Part shown: one piece after another, positions 24,372 to 36,700 of the stretch
Layout of the letters: the number at the start of each line of letters is the position of its first letter
How positions within the stretch are numbered: the stretch's first letter is position 1
DNA from: Paenibacillus sabuli
GTDB taxonomy: Bacteria; Bacillota; Bacilli; Paenibacillales; Paenibacillaceae
Length of the DNA stretch: 38,012 nt
Assembly: GCF_014705605.1 (NCBI RefSeq)
Contig: NZ_JACXIZ010000056.1
Location: 1-38,012 of the forward strand
Direction of reading: 5' to 3'
Position numbers and translations under genes: made by a program
The notes under the pieces: generated by a model
The model's database searches: none
The model's input: only the letters and a program-made list of their open reading frames with translations
Told to the model about the DNA's origin: nothing

Positions 24372-25628
24372 GTGGCTTCCACTATGATTGAGCGGGGACG
24401 TGCGGCTGTGTTGAAGATTGCTTCCGGCGCGAGTGGCGACGTCTCGCCGAAGCACGCGCCACCGACAATCGCGTTCGTCACGCCAGGCTCATTCGCCGTC
24501 CCGTCGCCGTCCAGCAGCTCGGTCGAGCGCGTCGTCGAGCAGGTCGCGCCGCGGCTGGCGCCGCATGTGCGCCCGTTCATCTACGGCAAGACGGCGCGCG
24601 GACTCGGTCGCAGCGGCCGGCTCGGCGCTGCGCGCTGTCTCCGCTTCCCGGCCGCTTCGCGCATGAGGTATCTAAGGGCGGTCGCGAGCTCGCTGCGCCG
24701 CCGACGGGCGGCGGTCGCAGTGGTGGAGAATCGTCCAGCCCATGCGCTGGCGCTGCGGGCCCGCTCCCGGAGCACGCGTCTGTGGCTCAGCCTGCACTCG
24801 ACGACGTTCGTGGAGGGGGCGGCCATCAGCCGCGCCCGGCTGCGGCGCAGCCTGCGGGTCGTGGAGCGGATCGTCGTCAACAGCGCCTATCTCGGCGAGC
24901 GGATCGCGGAGCTAGCGCCGGAGTCGGCGGCCAAGCTGCGCGTCGTACACCTGGGCGTAGACCCGGATCGGTTCGCCACGCCGTTCACACCCGAAGGAGC
25001 GGCGCGCCGGGAGGCGCTGCGGGCTGAGCGGAGCTGGCAGGGACGCGAGGTGGCGCTGTTCGTGGGACGGCTGATCCCGATCAAGGGCGTGCACCACTTG
25101 CTGGAGGCGATGCCGCAGCTGGTGGCCGAGCACCCGGCCTTGCTGCTGGTCATCGTCGGCAGCCCGTATTACGGCTCGCACCGGCAGACAGCCTACGCGC
25201 AGCGGCTGCAGCGGCTCGGCCGGGATTGGCCGGGGCATGTGCGTTTTGTGCCATACGTGCCGTATCACGAGGTGCCCGACTGGTATTTGGCAGCGGACGT
25301 CGCGCTCGTCCCTTCGGCCGCCCGCGAGGCGTTTGGCCTCGTCAATGTCGAGGCGATGGCCTGCGGCCTGCCGGTCGTGGCGACGCGGGCCGGGGGCATC
25401 GTCGAGATCGTCGAGGACGGCCAGACGGGCTGGCTGCTCGACCCCGATGCGCTCGGCGCGCAGCTGCCGGAGCGTCTGCTGCCGCTGCTGCGTGATCCCG
25501 CGCTGCGCGAGCACATGGGGCGGCTCGGCCGCGAGCGGGTGGAGCAGCGCTTCACATGGGCGCATGTGGCCGAGCGCTGGCGCATGCTTCTCGAGGAGGC
25601 CGGGGTGGTGGCGGAGGTTGACGCTTGA
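24372..25628 (+). CDS. Glycosyltransferase family 4 protein (CotSA-like)
   Basis: 418 residues, taking GTG 24372 with GGAGAG six bases upstream. ATG 24384 is also possible but has poor spacing, and ATG 24297 has none. The N-terminal Rossmann half contains IAFVTPGSFAVPSPSSSSVE and VVENRPAH. The C-terminal donor-binding half has ALFVGRLIPIKGVHHLLEA, the E-x7-E motif EAFGLVNVE, and GGIVEIVEDGQTGWLL. It should be a retaining GT-B enzyme that uses a nucleotide sugar. Close relatives in Bacillaceae are spore coat proteins CotSA; teichoic or capsule glycosylation is an alternative. The stop codon overlaps the -35 box of the thiamine operon promoter. Confidence 0.87.
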   Translation: MASTMIERGRAAVLKIASGASGDVSPKHAPPTIAFVTPGSFAVPSPSSSSVERVVEQVAPRLAPHVRPFIYGKTARGLGRSGRLGAARCLRFPAASRMRYLRAVASSLRRRRAAVAVVENRPAHALALRARSRSTRLWLSLHSTTFVEGAAISRARLRRSLRVVERIVVNSAYLGERIAELAPESAAKLRVVHLGVDPDRFATPFTPEGAARREALRAERSWQGREVALFVGRLIPIKGVHHLLEAMPQLVAEHPALLLVIVGSPYYGSHRQTAYAQRLQRLGRDWPGHVRFVPYVPYHEVPDWYLAADVALVPSAAREAFGLVNVEAMACGLPVVATRAGGIVEIVEDGQTGWLLDPDALGAQLPERLLPLLRDPALREHMGRLGRERVEQRFTWAHVAERWRMLLEEAGVVAEVDA

Positions 25629-25654
25629 CAAGGTTACGCCAGGCGTATTATAGT
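25625..25654 (+). promoter_or_regulatory. Strong sigma-A promoter of the thiamine operon
   Basis: A perfect -35 TTGACA (25625-25630) and a -10 TATAGT (25649-25654) are separated by 18 bases; TATTAT at 25646 with a 15-base spacer is the alternative. It starts transcription about 10 bases before the TPP aptamer. The -35 overlaps the TGA stop of the glycosyltransferase gene. Confidence 0.85.
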
Positions 25655-25666
25655 CAGTACCAAGAA

Positions 25667-25792
25667 TCCACTAGGGGCGCCCTTAACGGGCTGAGATAAG
25701 GTGAAGTCGCTTGGTTGGCCACTGGCCGGCACATCCGCTTCACCTTGGTCCCTTCGAACCTGATCTGGGTTATGCCAGCGTAGGAAAGTGGG
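25667..25792 (+). promoter_or_regulatory. TPP riboswitch (THI element)
   Basis: The conserved aptamer parts are present in order: ACTAGGGGCGCC, GGGCTGAGATAAGGTGAAG (P3/J3-2 region with CTGAGA), a long variable P3a arm that pairs GGTGAAG with CTTCACC, and CCTTCGAACCTGATCTGGGT followed by TATGCCAGCGTAGGAAAGTGG. It binds thiamine pyrophosphate and turns off the thi operon. It lies 321 bases upstream of thiC. Confidence 0.97.
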
Positions 25793-25955
25793 ATATGCCT
25801 TGGCGATCAACGCGAGGCGCAGGCTTGATCGGCCGTGCTCGCAGCGCGCGCCGGATCACGCGGATACCGAAGGCGACTCCGAGAAGCAGCTCCGCGCTGC
25901 CCGGGCCCCGTGCTTTCGATGCTGCGGCGCCGCGCCCCATGCCAACGGACTATTC

Positions 25956-25984
25956 AGCCGCTCCTATGCCGGAGCGGCTTTTTT
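25956..25984 (+). terminator. Leader terminator of the TPP riboswitch
   Basis: AGCCGCTCC and GGAGCGGCT form a perfect 9-bp stem with loop TATGCC, then six T residues. It lies 164 bases after the aptamer and 128 bases before thiC, so it probably is the expression platform terminator, though no obvious antiterminator pairing with the aptamer was found by eye. Between aptamer and terminator no protein gene is convincing. Confidence 0.8.
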
Positions 25985-25986
25985 GA

Positions 25987-29304
<3,318 letters not shown>

Positions 29305-29308
<4 letters not shown>

Positions 29309-30162
29309 GCACAAGGCCGGAATATCTGCAGGATATGGCGCTGTATGCCATTACGGCGGAGGGCTGTCATCCGGGCAGCGATCTGATCGAAGTGATGGAG
29401 GCGGCGCTGCGCGGCGGCGCGGACATGCTGCAGTACCGCGACAAGCATTCGGAGCCGCAGCAGCGACTGGAAAAGGCGCAGGCGCTAAGGCGGCTGACGC
29501 GCCGCTACGGCGTGCCGCTGATCGTCAACGACGATGTCGAGCTGGCACTGGCGGCGGAGGCGGACGGCGTCCATCTCGGACAAGGCGACCTGCCGCTCGC
29601 GGCGGCGCGCCGAAGGCTCGGTCGAGACCGCCTCATCGGCATCTCGACCCATGCGCTGGCCGAGGCGCGTGAAGCTGAAGCAGGCGGCGCCGACTACATC
29701 GGCGCCGGTCCGGTCTACCCGACCGGGACCAAGCCAGATGCTGCGCCGGTGACGCCGGCTTATGTACAGGCGGTAGCGGCGGAGATTCGCATCCCGCATG
29801 TGGCGATCGGGGGCATCACGACGGCCAATGTGGCGGAGGTGCTCGAAGCCGGGGCGCGCTGTATCAGCGCGGTCTCTGCAATTGTCGGCAGCCCGGATGC
29901 CGAGCGCGTGAGCCGGACGCTCGCCGAGCGGGTGCGCGCGCATCGGGGTGAGGCGGACGCGGCCAGACGCATTATGCTCAACGGCCGCGAGGAGCAAGTG
30001 CAGGCCCGCACGCTCGGCGAATTGCTGCGGCGTCGCGGTCTGCACGGACGACGGCTCGTCATCGAGCTCGACGGGCGCATTGTACCGCAGCCGCAGTGGG
30101 CGCAGGAGAGGCTGTCGGCGGGCGCGCGCGTGGAGCTGGTTCATTTTGTGGGAGGAGGTTGA
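29305..30162 (+). CDS. thiE-thiS: Fused thiamine phosphate synthase ThiE and sulfur carrier ThiS
   Basis: 285 residues, from ATG 29305 that overlaps the thiF stop (ATGA), with GGGAGGAGG upstream. Residues about 1-212 are ThiE: MLQYRDKHSEP, VPLIVNDDVELALAAEADGVHLGQGDLP, GISTHALAEA, YIGAGPVYPTGTK, IPHVAIGGITTANV and CISAVSAIVGSP. It joins HMP pyrophosphate and thiazole phosphate. Residues about 224-285 are ThiS: IMLNGREEQVQARTLGELL ... VELVHFVGGG, ending exactly in the Gly-Gly tail that ThiF adenylates and which carries the thiocarboxylate. No stop codon or frameshift divides the two, and the internal ATG (29974) lacks a good ribosome site. So a free ThiS would need internal initiation or cleavage, or ThiS works attached to ThiE. 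Confidence 0.93.
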
Positions 30163-30166
30163 GGGT

Positions 30167-31222
30167 ATGATCGAGCATGACCATGCAGAGGTGGATCCGC
30201 TGCGGATCGGCGGGGCGAGTCTGAGCGCGCGCTTCTTCCTGGGGACGGGGCGCTTCCCGTCGCCTGCGATCATGCAGCAGGCGCTGGCCGCCAGCGGCGC
30301 GGAGGTCATCACGTTCGCGGTGCGCCGCGTCAATCTGGATCACGTGGAGGACGATTCGGTGCTGCAGCATCTGGAAGGTCGCGCGCTGCGCTATCTGCCG
30401 AATACTTCCGGGGCGAGCAACGCCGACGAAGCGGTGCGGATCGCCGAGCTGGCGCGGGCGGCCGGGCTCGGCAACTGGATCAAGGTGGAGATCAGCGCCG
30501 ATCCGCGCACGCTCTTGCCCGATCCGCTGGAGACGCTGCGGGCGACCGAGCGTCTCGCGGCGCTGGGCTACGTCACGCTGCCCTACACGTCCGACGATCC
30601 CGTGCTGTGCCGGCGTCTGGCGGAGGCGGGGGCGGCAGCCGTCATGCCGGGGGGCGCGCCGATCGGCACCGGACTGGGCATTCTCAATCCTTATAATCTA
30701 GGATTGATCTGCAGCGAGCTCGCCGTGCCGGTCATCGTCGATGCCGGACTCGGCTCGGCGCAGGACGCGCTCCAGGCCATGGAGCTGGGAGCAGCGGCGG
30801 TGCTGGCTAATACGCCCGTCGCGCGCGCCCGCGATCCGGTAGGAATGGCGCAGGCCTATGCGCTGGCGATTCGGGCCGGACGCCTCTCGTACCTGTCTGG
30901 CCGTATTCCGAAGCGGCCCTTCGCCAGCGCGAGCAGCACGCCGGAGGGGATGCTCGGCGGCGTATTGGGGTTCACGAGCGGGAGCGACGCAGCAGAGCGC
31001 GCGATAGCGGCATCCGAGCGGGATGCAGGAGCAGACGCGCCGACAGACACGGCGGTGCGCGCGCCCGCTTCCGACAGCGGCGCAGCGGGTCTGGCTGCCA
31101 TGGGGGCGCAGCGGGGCATACCCGGGACATCCGGGACGCCTGGCAATGGTTCGGTTACGGCGACGGCTGCGGGCAGTGTATGCGGGCCCGGCTCGACGTC
31201 CGAGCGGAGGGAGCGGCCATGA
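30167..31222 (+). CDS. thiG: Thiazole synthase ThiG with C-terminal low-complexity extension
   Basis: 351 residues, from ATG 30167. Its ribosome site GGAGGAGG is formed by the codons for the last glycines of ThiS. ThiG combines deoxyxylulose phosphate, dehydroglycine and ThiS thiocarboxylate. The Schiff-base lysine is Lys106 in NWIKVEIS; other marks are [37 protein letters not shown] and [20 protein letters not shown]. The normal family length is about 255. Here about 80 Ala/Gly/Ser/Thr/Pro-rich residues follow (from about 270), ending in a [13 protein letters not shown] part with 9-bp repeats. They are not in the catalytic domain, and probably arose by runaway of the 3' end. The TGA overlaps thiO. 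Confidence 0.93.
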   Translation: MIEHDHAEVDPLRIGGASLSARFFLGTGRFPSPAIMQQALAASGAEVITFAVRRVNLDHVEDDSVLQHLEGRALRYLPNTSGASNADEAVRIAELARAAGLGNWIKVEISADPRTLLPDPLETLRATERLAALGYVTLPYTSDDPVLCRRLAEAGAAAVMPGGAPIGTGLGILNPYNLGLICSELAVPVIVDAGLGSAQDALQAMELGAAAVLANTPVARARDPVGMAQAYALAIRAGRLSYLSGRIPKRPFASASSTPEGMLGGVLGFTSGSDAAERAIAASERDAGADAPTDTAVRAPASDSGAAGLAAMGAQRGIPGTSGTPGNGSVTATAAGSVCGPGSTSERRERP

Positions 31223-32457
31223 AGCCGCGCCTGCTCGTGCTCGGCGGCGGCATCATCGGTCTCGCCTGCGCCTACGCGGCGCAGCGTCGCGGCTGGAGCG
31301 TGACGCTGGTGGAGCCCGGCGAGCTGGGCGGTCAGGCGTCCGGCGCGGCTGCGGGCATGCTTGCCCCGTTTACGGAGAATCCCGATCAGCCGGATGATTT
31401 TTTTCGACTGTGTCAGGACAGTCTGCAGCGCTACCCGGCGTGGCTCGAGGAGCTGGAGCGGGCGACCGGCATCGAGGTCCAGTACAGGCGGACCGGCAGT
31501 CTGAGCCTGGCGCTGCATGAGGCGGATCTGCTGCATCTGCGGGCAAGATGGCGCTGGCAGACGGCGTGGGGGGCCCGCGCGGAGCTGCTGGACGGCGCCC
31601 AGCTGCGCCGGCTCGAGCCGCAGCTCGGAGCGGCGGCGATCGCTGCGCTGTACAGCCCGGCGGAGAGCCACGTCTACGCTCCGCTGCTCGTACAAGCGCT
31701 GGAGCTGGCCTGCCGGGGGGCGGGGGTGCGCCTGATTGCGCAAGCAGGCGCCATCTCCGGCCCGGAGCCGGGCTACGGGCACGAGCGGATCGGACTGTCC
31801 GGCGGCGAGACGCTGACCGCGGACAAGGTGCTCGTCTGCGCGGGGGCCTGGACGACGGACTACGCGGCGGCGCTCGGACTGCGCCTGCCAGTGCATCCGA
31901 TCCGGGGGCAGATCTGCGCCTATCGAATGACACCCGGGACGATCCGGCATATGCTCTTCTCGAGTCAAGCGTACTGGGTGGAGAAGGCGAACGGTACGCT
32001 CGTCTGCGGCGCCTCCGAGGATGTCGCCGGCTACGATACGCGCGTCACGGCCCGCGGCATCGACCGGCTCGTGCGCGTCACGCCGCGGCTGCTGCCGCAG
32101 CTCGAAGGGGCCGAGCCCGCGCACCGCTGGGCCGGTCTGCGGCCGGCGACAGTCGACGGCCGGCCGCTGCTCGGCCCGGTGCCGGGTCGGCCGCGCGTGC
32201 TGGTCGCAGCGGGGCATTACCGCAACGGCATCCTGCTCGCGCCGGCGACGGCCGAGGCGATCGCCGAGCTGCTGGAGGAGCGGGAGCCCGCGCTGCCGCT
32301 TGCGGATTTTGCTCCGGGTCGCTTCGCGCGCGGTGCATCATCCTTCACGCACGGCGCATCATCCGCCCAGGCGCCATCCGGCGGCGCGCCATCCGGGGAA
32401 GTCTCATCCGCCCACGCATCATCCGGTGACGCCTCGTCCGGGAGGCATGGCGTATGA
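31219..32457 (+). CDS. thiO: Glycine oxidase ThiO with C-terminal pentapeptide repeats
   Basis: 412 residues, from ATG 31219 (ATGA overlap with thiG) with GAGGGAG upstream; ATG 31180 is in frame but lies before the FAD-binding start. The FAD dinucleotide fold is LVLGGGIIGLACAYAAQRRG, then VEPGELGGQASGAAAGMLAP. The substrate domain ends with HRWAGLRPATVDGRPLLGP and AAGHYRNGILLAPATA. It oxidises glycine to the imine (dehydroglycine) used by ThiG. Normal length is about 370; the last 40 residues are a Ser/Gly/Ala tail with six five-residue repeats (SSAQA, PSGGA, etc.), encoded by a 15-bp DNA repeat. Overlaps thiD by four bases. Confidence 0.94.
   Translation: MKPRLLVLGGGIIGLACAYAAQRRGWSVTLVEPGELGGQASGAAAGMLAPFTENPDQPDDFFRLCQDSLQRYPAWLEELERATGIEVQYRRTGSLSLALHEADLLHLRARWRWQTAWGARAELLDGAQLRRLEPQLGAAAIAALYSPAESHVYAPLLVQALELACRGAGVRLIAQAGAISGPEPGYGHERIGLSGGETLTADKVLVCAGAWTTDYAAALGLRLPVHPIRGQICAYRMTPGTIRHMLFSSQAYWVEKANGTLVCGASEDVAGYDTRVTARGIDRLVRVTPRLLPQLEGAEPAHRWAGLRPATVDGRPLLGPVPGRPRVLVAAGHYRNGILLAPATAEAIAELLEEREPALPLADFAPGRFARGASSFTHGASSAQAPSGGAPSGEVSSAHASSGDASSGRHGV
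32356..32445 (+). repeat. Six 15-bp tandem repeats in the 3' end of thiO
   Basis: Units start at 32356, 32371, 32386, 32401, 32416 and 32431, exactly 15 bases apart, each of the form GC(A/G)(T/C)CATCCG-N6; a further copy lies at 32335. They encode ASSAQ, APSGG, APSGE, VSSAH, ASSGD and ASSGR. Confidence 0.85.
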
Positions 32458-33434
32458 GCGGCATCGCGCGACCCGAGACGGCCGCTACGCGGCCCGGCGG
32501 CGGCATTGTCGCTCCGGTGGCCCGCGTCCTGACGGTCGCGGGCTCGGATTCGGGCGGCGGCGCGGGCATTCAGGCGGATCTCAAGACGATGCAGGCGCTC
32601 GGTGTGCACGGCATGAGCGCGGTGACAGCGGTGACCGTACAGGACAGCCTGGGGGTCAAGGAGGTCCACCAGCTCCCGCCTGCGCTGGTCCGCGCTCAGA
32701 TGGAGGCGGTGCTCGCGGATATCGGCGCCGATGCGGTCAAGACGGGCATGCTGCATTCGGCCGACACGATTCGCGCGGTGGCGGAAGTACTGCGCGACTG
32801 CCCGGAGCTGCCGCTCGTCCTCGACCCCGTCGTGGCCGCGACCAGCGGAGCGGCGCTGCTGGAGCCGGCGGCGCTGGCCGAGCTAAGGCGGAGCCTGCTG
32901 CCCCGCGTGTATGTCCTGACGCCGAATCTGCCGGAGGCGTGCCTGCTGCTGGGCCGCGCGCCGGGCGCGATCGACAGCGTGGATGCCATGTTGGACTGCG
33001 CCCATGCGCTGCTGCAGCTCGGCCCGCGCTATGTGCTGCTCAAGGGCGGCCACCTGGCGGGCGCTGCAGCGCGCGGCCAGGCGGTCGACGTGCTCGTCGG
33101 AGGAGAGGAGGCGTCGGGCGGACATCCTGCGGCGGTCGAGAGCGCACCTGCCGGAAGCGTCAAAATTCTGGCCGGTGACTGGTGGGATACACCCCATACC
33201 CATGGCACAGGCTGCGCCTTGGCGGCAGCTCTGGCGTCCTATCTCGCGCTTGGCCGGACGGTCGATGACGCTGCGCGCGCCGCCAAATCCTACGTGGCAG
33301 CGGCGATCGCGGCGTCGTATCCGCTCGGCAGCGGGCGCGGAACGCTGGCGCATCTGCCGCCGATCCGGCCGTATCGGCGGCCGGCCCGGGCATCGCGCGC
33401 GCTACCTTCGCGCGGACCGGACGGAGCCCGGTAG
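32454..33434 (+). CDS. thiD: Hydroxymethylpyrimidine/phosphomethylpyrimidine kinase ThiD
   Basis: 326 residues, from ATG 32454 (ATGA overlap). ThiD phosphorylates HMP to HMP-P and then to HMP-PP, the partner of thiazole phosphate in the ThiE reaction. Markers are VLTVAGSDSGGGAGIQADLKT, MSAVTAVTVQDSLGV, AVKTGML, VLDPVVAATSG, LTPNLPEA, LLKGGHL, and the anion hole and catalytic region HTHGTGCALAAALA. The first 20 residues (Arg/Gly/Pro-rich) and the last 35 (Arg/Pro-rich) exceed the usual size of about 270. It is the last gene of the operon, followed by a tandem repeat and a terminator. Confidence 0.96.
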   Translation: MSGIARPETAATRPGGGIVAPVARVLTVAGSDSGGGAGIQADLKTMQALGVHGMSAVTAVTVQDSLGVKEVHQLPPALVRAQMEAVLADIGADAVKTGMLHSADTIRAVAEVLRDCPELPLVLDPVVAATSGAALLEPAALAELRRSLLPRVYVLTPNLPEACLLLGRAPGAIDSVDAMLDCAHALLQLGPRYVLLKGGHLAGAAARGQAVDVLVGGEEASGGHPAAVESAPAGSVKILAGDWWDTPHTHGTGCALAAALASYLALGRTVDDAARAAKSYVAAAIAASYPLGSGRGTLAHLPPIRPYRRPARASRALPSRGPDGAR

Positions 33435-33501
33435 CGTGCAAAAGTAACGCTACTGGTGCGGCGGGGGCTGGACTCGTAATAGGTATGCGATTAATTATAG
33501 T

Positions 33502-33545
33502 GAAGCATTAAAGGAGCATTAGTGGAGCATTAGTGGAGCATTAGT
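33502..33545. repeat. Four 11-bp tandem repeats (GGAGCATTAGT)
   Basis: Units at 33502, 33513, 33524 and 33535; the last three are identical GGAGCATTAGT, and the first is GAAGCATTAAA. They run straight into the terminator hairpin of the thi operon. Not coding. Confidence 0.9.
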
Positions 33546-33547
33546 GG

Positions 33548-33568
33548 AGGCCGCATTGCGGCCTTTTT
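33548..33568 (+). terminator. Terminator of the thiamine operon
   Basis: AGGCCGC and GCGGCCT form a perfect 7-bp stem with a three-base loop ATT, then TTTTT. It lies about 110 bases after the thiD stop. The next 218 bases hold no gene; a weak candidate promoter (TTGACA at 33596, TATGCG at 33621, 19-base spacer) would serve the repeat protein gene. Confidence 0.88.
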
Positions 33569-33786
33569 ATTATTCGGTCGGCGACTTCTCGGCCATTGAC
33601 AAGAATCGGCAGCGTCAGCGTATGCGCAGCTCCATCACGTCTGACAACGATACGGATCCGAAAGCAATGCTCAGCAACAGGAGCAACCTGCAGCTACCCG
33701 CGAGAACACCGGTCGGTCGGCAGAGTGACCGGCCCAATTGGCGGTGCATATGCTGAGCGTAACGACTGCAAGAGAAGGAGAGGACT

Positions 33787-36700
33787 ATGGCCAAGAAAAG
33801 GAGAGGAAAGACGAGCAGAGCGCGCAAGCCGCTATTCTATGTCGATAATCCGAAAACCTCTGAGCTCCAGTGGCTGGATGAGCTGAAACGCGACGGATCG
33901 GGAAAAGGCAGGAACGACGCAAAGTCCGTGACCATCAATACGACGGCGTCGGCCAATCTGGAGGACGCGTCTGCGAAAGCGCAGGAAATTCCACAGGGGT
34001 ATCCGGACCGGCTGAGGCCGTCGGCACAACCGCAAGCCCGGCGCCAATCGGGGGACACGCATCAGGATGAGATCGAGTACGACGAGCAGGGAGCGAGCGC
34101 CGGCGACGGCACAGAGACCGAGCAGATCTCGGCAGCGGTCAGAGCGCGATCAGGCTCCGACGTACCAGCTTCCGATTCCGAAGCATCACCCGCACCAACG
34201 TCATCGGCTGCGCAATCGGCGGATGAAGCAGCCGTCAAGCCGCTGGACCGGCAGGCACGAATCGAACGCATCGCCGAAAAGCGACAGCCGGCCAGCCCTG
34301 CTCCGATCATCTACACCGACGATCTTGCGAACGGGGCCGTCACCTCGAGCAAGCTCGCGGCCGGTTCGGTCGGACCGGAGCAGCTGCGCAAGGGCGGCGT
34401 GGTAACGCATGTGCTGGGCGATTTTGCGGTAGAGAGCGTCAAGCTGGCGGACGGAGCGGTCACCTCCCCCAAGCTGGGGACGGAAGCCGTGCTGGCCGAG
34501 CATCTCGCACCCGGCGCGATTACCGGCACCCATATTCGAGATCGCGGCATCGACGGGTCGAAGCTGAAAGACGGCAGCATCACGTCCGATAAGCTGGCCG
34601 ATCGCACGATCAGTGCCGACAAGCTGGCGGAGCAATCGATCACTGCCCGTCATCTCAGTCTCGGGAGTATCGGCGGGGACCTGATCGAGCCGAGCTCGAT
34701 CTCGTCGGAGGCGATTGCCGGCGGCGCGGTGCGGACGCCCCATCTGGGCAACGAAGCTGTCGACACATCCAAGCTGGCGGATGGCGCAGTCAGCAGCTCC
34801 AAGCTGAGGGACGGCGCGGTCACCTCATCCAAGCTTGGCGAGGCGTCGATCGATTCGACCCATCTGAAGCCGAATATCTTGCTGGCAGACCATCTGAAGG
34901 AGGGCACGGTGCGGGGAAAGCACATCGCTCCGTCCGCCGTGCACAGCGACCATCTGAGCGAGGGAGCCGTCGGAAGACGGGAATTGCGTCAAGCCAGCGT
35001 CGACAGCATTCATCTCGCGCCGCGGTCCGTCGGAACGGAGCAACTGAAGCCGGGCGCCGTAAAAAGCGGACACGTCTCAGTCGATGAAATTGCGAGCGTG
35101 CATCTCCGCGGCGGCGCCGTAACGACCGGCAAGCTGTCGGACCAGGCGGTCACGACGATCAAAATCGGCGATCATGCGATCACGGCCTCCAAGCTCGCGG
35201 ACGCAAGCATCATCTCCGCCAAGCTGGCGGAGGATGCCGTGCACACCAAGCATCTTGGTCGAGAGAGCGTCACGGCTGCCAAGCTGGCGCCAGGCAGCGT
35301 CGAGTCGGCTCATCTGGCCCGGGAGTCGGTCGGCGAGACCGCGCTGCAGGATCAGGCAATCGCGTCCCGTCACATGCAGCCGGACAGTGTCGAGGCGGAG
35401 GCGCTGGCCCCGCTGGCGGTGCGGGAGGAGCATATCGGCATCGGCGTGGTCGGGCGCTTGCAGCTGGCGGAGGAGGCGGTGGATGCGACCAAGCTGGCGC
35501 CGGGCAGCGTTACATCGGCGAGTCTGTCTGACGGGGCGGTCGGCGAGCTGCAGTTGGCCGAGGAAGCCGTGACAGCCACCAAGCTGGCCGCGGGCGCTGT
35601 GCGGGCTTACCACCTCGCAGAGGGTGCGATCCCGGAAGCCGCGCTGGCAGCGGAGGCGATCGGCCCGACCAGACTGCGCGATCGCGCGATCGAGACGCGG
35701 CATCTGGCGCCCTGGAGCGTCTCGACCGAAGCGCTCCAAGATGACGCGGTGTCCGGTGCCCAGCTCGGGCCGGCGAGCATCGCCGAACGGCACTTGCAGG
35801 ATGGCGCGGTCCAGACTCATCATATCGCCGATCATGCGATCAATGATCTCAAGCTCTCGCCGGAGAGCGTCTCGACCGACAAGCTGACAGCCTGCGCCGT
35901 GACCGGCGACAAGCTCGCGGACGGCAGCGTCGATAGCGACAAGCTGGCTTATGGCAGTGTGTCCGCCCGCCATTTGGCGGAGGCCTCGGTGCACGATCTC
36001 CATATCCAGCCCGGCGCTGTTCAAGGCAGGCAGCTGGCGGACGGCACGGTCGACAGCAGCAAGCTGGCGATTGCGGCAGTCGCTGCCGCCCATCTGCAGG
36101 CGGAGGCAGTCGATGCCCGGGCGTTGGCGGCGGGCAGCGTCGGACGGCAGGCGCTGGCGGATGAAGCGGTGTCCAGCCGGCATCTGGCCGAGCAAGCTGT
36201 ACTTGGCAGTCACCTCGCGGAAGGGGTGGTAGCGGAGCGCCATCTGGCAGACGGCGCGGTGAGCGGGGTCAAGCTGAGCGCAGGCAGCATCGCAACCGGC
36301 CACTTGTCGGCCGCCTCCGTCGGCGAGCAGGCGCTGATCGATGGGGCAGTGACGACGAGCAAGCTGGCGTCGGCGTCGGTCGGCTCCGAACAGCTGGGCG
36401 AGCGGAGCGTGCAGGCCGGACATCTCGCGGAGCAGGCCGTGCAAGCCACGCACTTGGCCGCTGGTGCAGTCCACGCCGCAGCGCTCCAGCCGAGCAGCGT
36501 CACCGCCGACAAGCTGGCGCCGGACGCGGTGACGGGCCGGAAGGTCGCGCTGGAGACGCTCTCCGGCAAGCATCTCAAGTCGGAGACGCTTCAAGGCCAT
36601 CATCTGAAGCCGGGCGTTATATCGGAGCAGCACCTCGTGCGCGGGCTGCTGGCACCGGAGCGTCTGCTCGCTGCCGGGTTGCATGGTGAATTGCTGCTGG

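Noticed and set aside
25795-25986. A 63-codon leader peptide after the TPP aptamer
   Set aside because: It begins with ATG after GGAAAG, but that sequence belongs to the aptamer. The product is a random Arg/Pro/Ala-rich string, and it ends in the terminator T-run.
33544-33786. Short frames upstream of the decapeptide-repeat gene
   Set aside because: They start inside the terminator or leader, lack a ribosome site and share no pattern with the repeat protein.
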